Assembly (NCBI RefSeq): GCF_014898055.3 | Contig: NW_023604295.1 | Span: forward strand, 139,716,676 to 139,780,675 | Origin: Talpa occidentalis | Taxonomy: Eukaryota; Chordata; Mammalia; Eulipotyphla; Talpidae | Direction: 5' to 3' | DNA: 64,000 nt | Shown: piece by piece, positions 46,864-55,960 of the stretch | How the letters are laid out: every line of letters begins with the position of its first letter | Position numbering within the stretch: the stretch's first letter is position 1 | Position numbers and translations under genes: made by a program | The notes under the pieces: generated by a model | Database searches by the model: none | What the model saw: the letters and a program-made list of their open reading frames with translations, nothing else | Told to the model about the DNA's origin: nothing

Positions 46864-46882
46864 TTGGCATCGGCATTCTTTT
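46864..46882. repeat. left target-site duplication of the young L1
   Basis: TTGGCATCgGCATTCTTTT here and TTGGCATCtGCATTCTTTT at 50801-50819 are the same 19-mer with one mismatch. In minus orientation the TSD should end in TTTT followed by a purine at the empty site; the right copy is followed by GA, which fits the L1 endonuclease preference (TTTT/RA). Confidence 0.85.
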
Positions 46883-46949
46883 TTTTTTTTTTTTTTTTTT
46901 TTTAAATATTAAATTTTATTTTTATATTCCCCCATACAATTGCAAACGC

Positions 46950-46998
46950 CCCATTCTGACCCCAATCCTTCCCCTCCCGTCCCCCACCCCCCAAAAAG
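46950..46998 (-). promoter_or_regulatory. G-rich 3'UTR tract of the L1 (G-quadruplex type)
   Basis: On the minus strand the 3'UTR contains G6-T-G5-AC-G3-A-G4 followed by further GGGG groups. This satisfies the four-run G-quadruplex pattern, and such tracts are a known feature of mammalian L1 3'UTRs. It lies just upstream of the A tail. Confidence 0.75.
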
Positions 46999-47077
46999 TG
47001 TCTCTGGTTCATAGTTTTTTGTTGATTTTGATTTTCACTTTCTTATATTCATTTTCCTGGTCCCTTATTTAAGTTTT

Positions 47078-49412
47078 CTAGATTCCTGCTATGAGTGAGA
47101 CCATCCGGTATTTTTCTTTTTCTTTTTGGCTTATTTCGCTGAGCATGATCCCTTCCAGTGCCATCCATGTTGCTGCAAATTGCATGTGTTTATCTTTTTT
47201 GAATGCTGAGTAATATTCCATGGTATATATGTACCACATCTTCTTGATCCAGTCATCTATTTTTGGGCATTTGGGTTGTTTCCAAAGCTTAGCTATTGTA
47301 AACAGTGCTGCTATAAACATAGGAGTGCAGGTGCTCTTTGGAATTGATGTTTCTGTGTCCTTTGGGTAAATACCTAGGAGTGGAATTGCTGGATCATATG
47401 GAAGCTCTATGTTTAGTAGGTCCAGAAATCTCCACACAGCTCTCCATAGTGGTTGGACCAGTTTGCACTCCCACCAACAGTGCACAAGAGTTCCTTTTTC
47501 TCCACATCCTCGCCAACATTTGTTGTTGCTAGTTTTTTTAATATGTGCCATTCTCACTGGTGTGAGATGGTATCTCATGGTAGTTTTGATTTGCATTTCC
47601 CTGATTACAAGTGATGTTGAACATTTTTTCATATGTCTGTTGGCCATTTGCATTTCCTCTTCAGAGAAGTTTCTTTTTAGCTCTTCTGCCCATTTTTTGA
47701 CTGGATTATTTTCTTTGTTGTTGCTGAGTCTCATCAGCTCTTTGCAGATTTTTGTGATCAGTCCTTTATCATTAGTGTTGGGTGCAAAAATGTTCTCCCA
47801 GTTGGTGGGGTTTCTCTTTGTTTTTGTTATTGTCTCTTTTGCTGTGCAGAAGCTCTTTAATTTGATGTAGTCCCAGCTGTTTATCTTTCTCTTCACTATC
47901 ACTGCTTTGGGTGATGTGTCTGTAAAGATGTCTTTGCTGTGCAAATCCCGTAGTGTTTCGCCTATATTTCCTTCTATGTATTTTATGGTTTCAGGTCTTA
48001 TGTCTAGTTCTTTAATCCATTTTGAGTTGATTTTTGTGTATGGTGTGAGGTAGTGGTCAAGCTTCATTCTTTTGCATGTAGCGACCCAGTTTTCCCAGCA
48101 CCATTTATTGAACAAACTTTCTTTGCTCCAATGCATAGTCTTTGCTCCTTTGTCAAAGATTAGTTGACCATAAATCTGTGGGTTTATTTCTGGATTTTCT
48201 ATTCGATTCCATTGGTCTGTATGTCTGTTCTTGTTCCAATACCATGCAGTTTTGATGATTATGGCTTTGTAGTATAGTTTGAAGTCTGGGAGTGTGATGC
48301 CTCCATTTCCTTCTTTTTTTTTCAGTAGAGCTTTGGCTATTCGGGGTTTTTGGTGATTCCATATGAATTTCATCAATAATTGTTCTATTTCTTTGAAGAA
48401 TGCCATTGAGATTTTGATTGGAATAGCATTGAATCTGTATATTGCTTTTGGTAGGATGGCCATTTTAATAATGTTTATTCTTCCAATCCATGAGCAGGGG
48501 ATGTCTTTCCATTTCTTTGTGTCTTCTTCTATTTCTTTTAACAGTGTTTTATAGTTTTCTTTGTATAGGTCCTTTACCTCTTTTGTTAGATTTATTCCCA
48601 AATATTTGATTTTTTTTGTTTCGATAATAAAAGGGGTGGTTTTTTTGATTTCTTCTTCTTCAGATTTATTGTTTGTGTATAGGAAGGCTACTGACTTTTG
48701 CGTGTTGATTTTGTATCCTGCCACTTTACTGAACTGATTGATGAGTTGAATTAGTTTTTCTGTGGAGATTTTGGGGTTCTCTATGTATATTATCATATCA
48801 TCTGCAAATAGTGATAGTTTGACTTCTTCTTTTCCTATTTGGATTCCTTGGATGTCTTTCTCTTGTCTTATTGCTCTGGCTAGGACTTCCAGTATTATAT
48901 TGAAAAGCAGTGGTGAGAGTGGACATCCTTGTCTTGTTCCAGATCTTAATGGAATTGCTTTCAGCTTTTCACCATTGAGAATGATACTGGCTGTTGGCTT
49001 GTCATAGATGGCCTTTATGATGTTGAGGTATGTTCCTTGTATCCCAAGAATTTCAAGGGCTTTTATCATGAATGGGTGTTGCACTTTGTCGAAAGCTTTC
49101 TCAGCATCTATTGATATTATCATATGGTTTTTATATTTCTTTTTGTTGATGTGTTGGATAACGTTGATTGATTTTCGGATGTTAAACCATCCTTGTGCCC
49201 CTGGAATGAATCCAACTTGGTCGTGGTGAATTATCTTATGGATACATTGTTGGATTCTGATAGCTAAAATTTTATTGAGGATTTTTGCATCAGTGTTCAT
49301 TAGGGAGATTGGCCTATAGTTTTCCTTTTTTGTGTTGTCCTTATTCGGTTTTGGTATTAGTGTAATATTGGCTTCATAGAACGTGTTTGGTATTGTCCCT
49401 TCCTTCTCAATT
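47078..49412 (-). pseudogene. L1 ORF2 segment: reverse transcriptase and C-terminal domain, open
   Basis: An uninterrupted minus-strand frame from the frameshift near 49412 to the natural stop at 47078-47080; counted from the first Met at 49300 it is 740 codons. Reverse transcriptase motifs are all present: SIDAEKAFD (Asp65 from that Met), [10 protein letters not shown] at 121-130, and the active-site FADD at 165-168 (48797-48808), so the three catalytic Asp residues remain. The C-terminal cysteine cluster C-x3-C-x7-H-x4-C lies at residues 595-612. The last residues (SLIAGI) correspond to the normal ORF2 end, so nothing is missing at the C-terminus. ORF2p copies its own RNA at nicked chromosomal DNA; this copy lacks a promoter and the joined endonuclease. 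Several plus-strand frames here (such as 47409-47870) are antisense shadows. Confidence 0.95.
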
Positions 49413-50278
49413 TTTGGAAGAGTTTGTGAAGGATAGGCACTAATTCGTCTCTGAATGTTTGGTAGAATTCATTTGTAAATCCATCAGGTCCTGGGCTTTT
49501 GTTTTTGGGGAGGTTTTTAATTACCATTTCAATTTCGCTGCTTGTAATTGGTCTGTTTAGGTGTTCTATTTCTTCTTTATCTAGCTTTGGGTGATTGTAG
49601 AGTTGTAGGAATTTGTCCATCTCCTCTAGATTGTTGAACTTGTTTCCATATAACTGTTCATAGTAGTTACTGATTATTCTTTTGATTTCTGCTGTGTCTG
49701 TTGTGATTTCTCCTCTTTCATTTATGATTCTGTGTATTTGTGCTTTCTCCCTTTTTTCCTTTGTGAGCCTGGCTAGGGGTTTGTCTATTTTATTTATTTT
49801 TTCAAAGAACCAGCTCTTGGTTTCATTGATCTTTTGGATTGTTTTTTTAGTTTCAATTTCATTTATTTCTGCTTTGGTTTTTATTATTTCTTTTCTTCTA
49901 CTGGTTCTGGGGTTTTTTTATTGTTCTTTTTCTAGATCTTTGAGCTTCGAGATTAGGTTGTTTCTTTGAGTTCTTTCTTGTTTTTTGATGTGAGCTTCTA
50001 TTGCTATATATTTTCCTCTTATTACTGCTTTTGCTGCATCCCATACATTTAGGATATTGGTGTCCTCCTTGTCATTCAATTCAAAGAATTTTTTAATTTC
50101 TTCTTTGATCTCCTCGTTAGTCCAGTGGTCTTCCAGTAGTGTGGCTTTTAATCTCCATGAGGTAGGATAGTTCCTTGCCTTCTTTTTATGATTTATTTCT
50201 AGTTTGATGCCTTCGTGGTCAGAAAAGATGGTTGGTATGATTTCAATCTTGGTGTATCTGTTGATGTTTGTCTTGTGC
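49413..50278 (-). pseudogene. L1 ORF2 linker/Z-region segment with one stop
   Basis: Between the two frameshifts the minus strand reads L1 ORF2 (…[20 protein letters not shown] near 49470-49530, the conserved motif upstream of RT block 1). A TAA at 49918-49920 interrupts it after KDLEKEQ. At the left edge one A appears lost from the A run at 49411-49415, shifting the frame. Restricted to describing the damage: two frameshifts and one stop are enough to inactivate ORF2. Confidence 0.85.
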
Positions 50279-50800
50279 CCAGTATGTGATCGATCCTGGA
50301 GAATGATCCGTGTGCGCTTGAGAAAAATGTGTACTCCGTTTTTTTGGGGTTTAGTGTTCTATAGATGTCTGTTAAGCCCAAATGCTCTAGGTCCTTATTT
50401 AGAGCTTTAGTTTCTTTACTTATTTTTTGTCTTGTTGATCTATCCATTGTTGATAGTGGTGTGTTGAAGTCTCCCACTACATATGTGTTTTCTCTGATGT
50501 CTGTTTTCAGAGAGGACAACAGTTGTCTGATATATTTTGGTGCTCTTTCGTTTGGTGAGTATATGTTAATGAGTGTTATTTCTTCTTGAAGTATTGTCCC
50601 CTTAATCATAATGTAGTGACCATTGGAGTCTCTTTTTATTTTTTTGAGTTTGAAGTCTGTTTTATCTGATATAAGTATAGCTGTTCCTGCTTTCTTTTTT
50701 GGCCCATTTGCTTGTAGGATTGTTTTCCATCCTTTGACTTTGAGCCTATTTTTATCTTTTGTAGCTAAATGTGTTTCCTGGAGACAGCAAAAGGTTGGGT
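50279..50800 (-). pseudogene. L1 ORF2 endonuclease domain, N-terminally truncated
   Basis: The minus-strand frame reads the APE-like endonuclease: CCLQETHL (the catalytic Glu), IYSPN, VGDFNTPLS (Asp/Asn pair) and FSRIDHILG. The extreme N-terminus with the first Asn is missing because of 5' truncation, and the final FSDH block is displaced by a one-base loss at about 50278-50280. The first few codons upstream of NPTFCC derive from the flanking TSD rather than from L1. Confidence 0.9.
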
Positions 50801-50819
50801 TTGGCATCTGCATTCTTTT
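50801..50819. repeat. right target-site duplication of the young L1
   Basis: TTGGCATCtGCATTCTTTT; partner of 46864-46882. Confidence 0.85.
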
Positions 50820-52084
50820 GATCTTATCCCATTAATTTTTGATAATGTCTTTGCTTTTAGATAGGACAAGATGATCAGTTTAACCTTAGGAATTTCCTAG
50901 CTCAGATTTGTAATAAACTCCACAAGGACATCAATCAATCAAAATTAACACTATAATTTCATAATAAGAGAAATGAGACTCAAAGTGATTAACTGACACC
51001 CAGTGAAAATAACAATATTATGCTAATTCAGTGGCAATATAGAATATGAATGATGTTTAGAAATATTAAGAGGGTGAGGATATTGAATTTGGATGTGGAA
51101 ACTTTAATCTTTACTTTCCTGAGGGAAAGATCTCAGAAGAGAGCTAAGGGGTGAATATATTGATACATATAATTAAATTAAATACTTAATTAAAAGAACT
51201 TCAAAAGGGGAAGTTAGCAATATAGGCTTGGAAATCATTTCAAATTTAATTCTGATACAATAAATTCTACATTTAAACCATCATTTAAAAATGTACCTCT
51301 TAGAAGAGAATTTATTGGTTAAAAAATTTAGGTATAAAATACAAGCCATGACCTTAATCTTTTTTAAAGAGAAAAGTAGACTATATATTACCATATATTA
51401 TAGAAAAAAAATGGGCAGCTGAGAAAACATATAAGATTTTAGTAAAGCAAGTTTTAAATAAGTAGTTTCCTGTTTGCTTCTTGATTCCCAAGAAAAAGAA
51501 AAATACAACTGATTATCATAAGTACAACAAAACTGATCAATATGTGTGGAAATAAAATTTTGCCAACCATAATAATATTCATATTTCAAATATGCCTTTT
51601 CTGAATATAATTTAATATAGATTAGAAAAATTAAAAATGTTTATCAGCACTTTAAATCACATAAAGCAGAGATACTGCTATCATTTGGTAAACATTTATT
51701 TTTATAAATATACCACAACAAAAGAAACATTACAAAAAATGCTATATTATAACATGCTATTTGATTCATTCATACATTGCTAAACATATTTTATTAAATA
51801 TCTATCTTCTATAAAATATTTTCTAACATTTTTAATGTCTGTAGAATTTCTTGATATAGATGTGATATCACATATTCAATTATTTCACTATTTGGAAACT
51901 TGAAAAGTACTTCTAACTTTTCATTACGATAAATGTTAAATGTTTATGTGGTTAATTCTCCACACATACATTTTAAATTATTTCCTCATGGTACATTTGT
52001 AGAAATGACACATCTAAATTTAAAAAAAAGTATTGCTAAATTTGCTTCTAAAAATCTATAAAACCAATCACAAGAAATGTATGA
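50820..52084. other. unique AT-rich DNA
   Basis: Nothing recognised. Confidence 0.4.
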
Positions 52085-52102
52085 CAGTATATCTTTTCTT
52101 TT

Positions 52103-52359
52103 TAAAAAATATTTACTTTATTTATGGATATAAGACCTGGGGTGTAGGCCAGAGGCGTGAGAAGTGAGAGCACTCACCAGAGACAGAGTGGGGAGCAGAA
52201 CAGGTGGATCCACTGACTTACACTGCTGAGGAAAGCCGTGGGCAAGACAGAAAAGGTCTGCTGTGCCATGTGGGTCAGCTCCCTGGCCGGGGATCGAACT
52301 TGTGCTGCAGATAGCTTCATAGTGCTGAGACTTACCCCCCTGTGCTATCAGGGAGGCCC
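52103..52359 (-). mobile_element. SINE (Rhin-1-like), minus strand
   Basis: Complete reverse-complement core with GGGGATCGAACTTG (box B) and a tRNA head ending CAGGGAGGCCC. Weak candidate TSD CAGTATATCTTTT / CAATATACGTTTA at 52085-52097 and 52363-52375. Confidence 0.88.
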
Positions 52360-52375
52360 ATGCAATATACGTTTA

Positions 52376-53299
52376 CTAATAGTACTTTGTGATGGGAAGA
52401 GACAAGGAGGAACACTGGTTTCTGTAAACAAACAAACAAATAAAAAAACTGCAGATGAATGTGTTTATAGTAAGTACCCAGGATGGTAATTTTGTTGCTG
52501 TCAACCCCTCTTGGTAAGCAACATCACGTCCTACATTGCATATATACCTTAAATTTCTTGTTGCTCTGATTGCTAAAACCAAATTTTGATGTAAATATTT
52601 GTATTATGAATCTGTATGGTATAGTCAAAATGCATATATAGATTAGGAAACATCAAAATGAAAGACTTTTAAAAATGACGGCAGTTTCAGATTATCACTG
52701 GCAATCCCAACTCCTTACTTCCCTTGCTATTTATGAATGAATTATGCATGAATTAAAATGGCAAAAGAAATGATAATTTTCAAGTTTGTTAAAGAGTTAG
52801 CTTAAAGATCTATGTTAGCCTTTAAGGACTGATTTTATTACAGTCTTTCTTTCACTGTTCATTTTCAAAGAAAAATACAATGAGGATTTACTTGTAGTAT
52901 ATATAAAGGCTTTTTTTTTTTTAGCAAATTGTTGGTATTTTAATGTCAGTGAAAATCAAAATTGCCTGTGGATTTTGATAAAGATGATTCCATGACTCAC
53001 TAAGGGTCCCTTAGTACAAAATTGTGCTTTTTCATAGTTCATTGTGTATTTATGTATTGACTTGAAATTGCAAATTACTGATAGAGAAGAGTTAATTATT
53101 TGTATTCTAAAGTTCTTAACATCTCAAACTTTAAGCAAGGACAAATTATTATCCACTAAACATTTTACCATGCAATTAAATGTATATTTTGAAAGAAATA
53201 CAAATGTATATGTACACATATTTGTGCATACAAACACTTTTGCTTACATTATTAATAGTAAATATATATTGTCCCTTCAATTCATATTTATTCTATATG
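52376..53299. other. unique AT-rich DNA
   Basis: An AAACAAACAAACAAATAAAAAAA stretch near 52425 looks like a retroposon tail without a body. Otherwise nothing recognised. Confidence 0.4.
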
Positions 53300-53435
53300 T
53301 TGGATTAGGCCAACATCCTTTGAACTCATCTGCCTTTATTACCTCATTAAAGGCTTTATTTCTGAATACTGTCTGTTGGGGAGGGGATTAGGGTGTCAAT
53401 GAATTTTAGGGCAACATAGTTCAGTCCGTAGCAAA
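53300..53435 (-). mobile_element. MaLR (MST/MLT-type) LTR fragment, minus strand
   Basis: 'tgcctttattacctcattaaaggctttatttctgaatactgtc' followed by 'ggattagggtgtcaatgaattttagggcaacatagttcagtccgtagcaaaatct' matches the antisense MaLR LTR as I remember it (ending ...ATTCAGTCCATAACA). Old, non-coding. Confidence 0.55.
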
Positions 53436-53619
53436 ATCTCTTAGTTACCTGAGAGCAAATTACCTCATTTATTTGAGCCATTGTGACTCTTCAATCTCAT
53501 ATACAGTAGTATTAGTGTTCTTTACAGTTCTTGCCTCAAAACTTGTTATTTTTACACCCCGAGTGACCTTTTCCTCCTATCATTTAAATTGCAGCTAAAT
53601 CCCACACACCTGTGAGTCT

Positions 53620-54080
53620 CTATCTAGACCAGTTCTCTCTGCAGGGAGGAGTCATTTCCTTTTATGGTCTGTGACACATTCTAACTCTGAGTCCCACAAA
53701 TATCTTGCATCGCATTCTCCAAAAAATGTCATATCTCCTATATGTGAACCAGCAAATTATCCAAGCCAGAATTCTGGGATTTGTCTTTCCCTCTTTTCTA
53801 CCCTCAACAAATACATATTTTTCAAACTCATGAGCAATTCCCTTTATTTTACCAGGAAATTGTATTTCAAATGATTTTGACTGGATCCTCAACTCCCTCT
53901 CATTTCTGTACCTTTTCAAATATACTTACTCTATCTGGAATAGTCTTGCCTCATTAGCTGGAGAGTTCCACTTCATTCTTCATGTCTCACCTAAACTACA
54001 ATCTACTTTGGAAGAAGTTCCTGATTCTGCAAACTGAACTTGGTAATGTTAAACAATTTTACCACTTACTCTTCCTGTTA
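53620..54080 (+). mobile_element. L2 LINE fragment, plus strand
   Basis: 'ttatccaagccagaattctgggatttgtctttccctcttt' then 'ctgtaccttttcaaatatacttactctatctggaatagtcttgcc' and 'catgtctcacctaaactac...ggaagaagttcctgattc' run in sense L2 3' order. The 67- and 85-codon frames are chance. Confidence 0.55.
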
Positions 54081-54229
54081 CAGTCTGTTTTAGCTGTTCT
54101 TGGAAAGAGAATGTACCTTGACCCAAAATTTGATTTAAGTAACAAGATATAGATAATCACACATCTGTGCACATCACAAACTATGAAAAAAGTAGTTCTT
54201 ACATAATAATAAAACTTTTTGGAGAAAAC

Positions 54230-54352
54230 AGGGTAAAGTTCTCCAAATGGCTTGAGAAAGAAAAGGATTTAATTGTCATTAGCAGGTGAGTTTGGGGATG
54301 GTTCCCACATGCAGAGAAGTTCTTGTGTTCTGAATCTCCTGCTGGCACCAAA
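54230..54352 (-). other. candidate ERV internal start with primer-binding site
   Basis: On the minus strand, directly after the LTR end, TTTGGTGCCAGCAGGAGATTC (plus 54332-54352) resembles a Leu-tRNA primer site (TGGTGTCAG...GGATTC), the type used by ERVL/MaLR elements. Only about 100 bp of possible internal sequence follow. No coding remains. Confidence 0.4.
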
Positions 54353-54896
54353 TGAGGGAACATCTGGGCCTCTCATCAGCTTGACCAGATGTGAGGCAGA
54401 CGGGGAGACAAGTGAGGCTTAAAAGCTGTCGGCAATCAAACATCAAAAAAATGGACTTAGACTTTTTATTATGTAGTGTCAGGAGCTCAGCTGAGCACAA
54501 AGAGGAAGAGACAGAGAAAGCTGAGTTGTCAGGTGTGGGGGTCATCCCTTTAATAACAAGCCAAAGATGAAATCCTGAGGCCTTTCCTCACTTCCTGCAC
54601 TGGGTGAGCAAGAGGCTGACATGGGAACCTGACTCTCCTGCTCTGTTCTTCCCTGGGAAGGGACACACTTGGTGGATGAGGCAAATAGGAACAGATGCAG
54701 GGGTGATCGAGGTGAACAAATAGATCTGGCTCTTTTATGGGCTCTGAGTAGATGAGAAGGCAAGAACGGAGAGTTAGTGGTAGAAAAGTTCTGAATACTG
54801 AGTCCAAGTGTAGAAAAGTCTTTTATGTTTTTTTCTTCTCCCCCATAAGGAGATCTCAGAACAAGAACAGAAAGAAGACCTCTAACCAAGGCCTCA
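54353..54896 (-). mobile_element. candidate 544-bp endogenous retrovirus LTR, minus strand
   Basis: Read on the minus strand it begins TGAGGCC and ends TTCCCTCA (TGAGG/CCTCA inverted ends). It has a CATAAAAGAG TATA-type box (plus 54731-54740), an AATAAA (plus 54465-54470) about 265 bp later, and roughly 110 bp of U5-like sequence. That order, U3-TATA-R-AATAAA-U5, and the adjacent primer-site-like sequence argue for an LTR. The frames at 54542-54889 and 54550-54807 are inside it and are not genes. Family unknown to me. An old viral relic; no protein-coding part present. Confidence 0.5.
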
Positions 54897-55691
54897 GAAA
54901 AAGAGACTGAGGAAGGAAGCCTTCAAGGCTAGGGATACAGATATGGGGGAGGCTTGTATCCTTTGCTGTATTCCAGTGATGCATGCATGCTCTGGCTGTG
55001 TGTGGCATCTGTGTGTGTTGGGGTGTGTGGGGGGGCAGCTTTCTATTATGAAGTCTGTCAGGTAAAATTTTGTGATTGCCTATGCTTATGTCAGAAAATC
55101 ACACATGGTTATATTGACCAGGAGCCAGATTTCTCACGTGGCCCTTATCATATGAAATTACCATCACATATAAATAAGACTAAGGACAAGTGGACTACAT
55201 CTGATCAAATAATTCCTTCCGCTAGTCATATCTTCAACTTCTCTGGTTATCCTGTATTGGGAACATGTTGGCCTTACTCCTTTTAGATGATTCTCTCTTC
55301 TCTATGTAAAGAGTCAGCACATCAATTATATTGGAGATCCTATAGCCAATTTTTAATACTCTGTACAGTATTTAGAAGTGTTTGGCAGACAAAATTTTTT
55401 TAACACACTGGCAAAAATGCATGTTTTCAGCATAACCATCGTTGATGTGGAATAGTCATCAAAACTTTCCTTTTAAGAAAGTAGAAAGTAATTTTAAACA
55501 TACATATTTTCATGTTGTATTGATGAGATAAAGTCTAAATGGTGAGTTTAAAGTCCATGAGTCTTAATTTTATCATCTGCAAATACAGTTCATGAATTTT
55601 TTATAAATATTAAATGACACCAGAACACAATAATTGATTAGCATATTCTTTGGCACATAGTGTGACAAATACATCATTAACAAAGGAGTGA
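54897..55691. other. unique DNA
   Basis: A GT/G-rich stretch at 55003-55038; the 110-codon frame at 54954-55286 has no recognised domain. Nothing else identified. Confidence 0.35.
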
Positions 55692-55960
55692 GGAGCCTCC
55701 CTGGTGGACTAGGGGTTAAGTCTCAATGCTGTCACCTCTATGACCTGAGTTCTATCCCTGGCCAGGGAGCTGACCCACATGGTGCAGCAGATCTCCGTTG
55801 TCTTGCCCGCTGCTCCCCTCAGCAGTGTATTTCAGTAGATCTGCCTGCTCTGCTCCCAACTCTGTCTCTGGTGAATCCTCTCACTGCCCCCCCCCCAATC
55901 CCTGCACACACCTCTGGCCAACACCCCAGTTCTTCTATGCAAAACAAACAAAAAAACAAC
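55692..55960 (+). mobile_element. SINE (Rhin-1-like, GGTTAAGTCTCA sub-type), plus strand
   Basis: GGAGCCTCCCTGGTGGACTAGGGGTTAAGTCTCAATGCTG, full core, C9 interruption at about 55888 and an AAACAAACAAAAAAACAAC tail. TSD not clear. Frames of 78-123 codons here are SINE artefacts. Confidence 0.9.

Larger units (their letters stand above)
46883..50800 (-). mobile_element. 5'-truncated L1 retrotransposon, about 3.9 kb, minus strand
   Basis: The element runs from a 25-T tract (A tail on its own strand, 46879-46903) through a short 3'UTR of about 175 bp to an ORF2 that starts in the endonuclease domain. The 5'UTR, ORF1 and roughly the first 40 codons of ORF2 are missing, the usual result of incomplete target-primed reverse transcription. 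A 19-bp TSD with one mismatch brackets it. Only three disabling lesions were found in about 3.7 kb of ORF2 (frameshifts near 50279 and 49412, a stop at 49918-49920), so it is much younger than the other L1 pieces in this window. It cannot produce ORF1p or a complete ORF2p. Confidence 0.95.

Noticed and set aside
47409..47870. 153-codon plus-strand frame with hydrophobic stretches resembling a membrane protein
   Set aside because: It is the antisense of the L1 ORF2 C-terminal half; the minus-strand frame is the real coding remnant.
54542..54889. 115-codon frame, possible secreted or regulatory protein
   Set aside because: It lies wholly within the LTR candidate and overlaps an 85-codon frame in another phase; no domain recognised.
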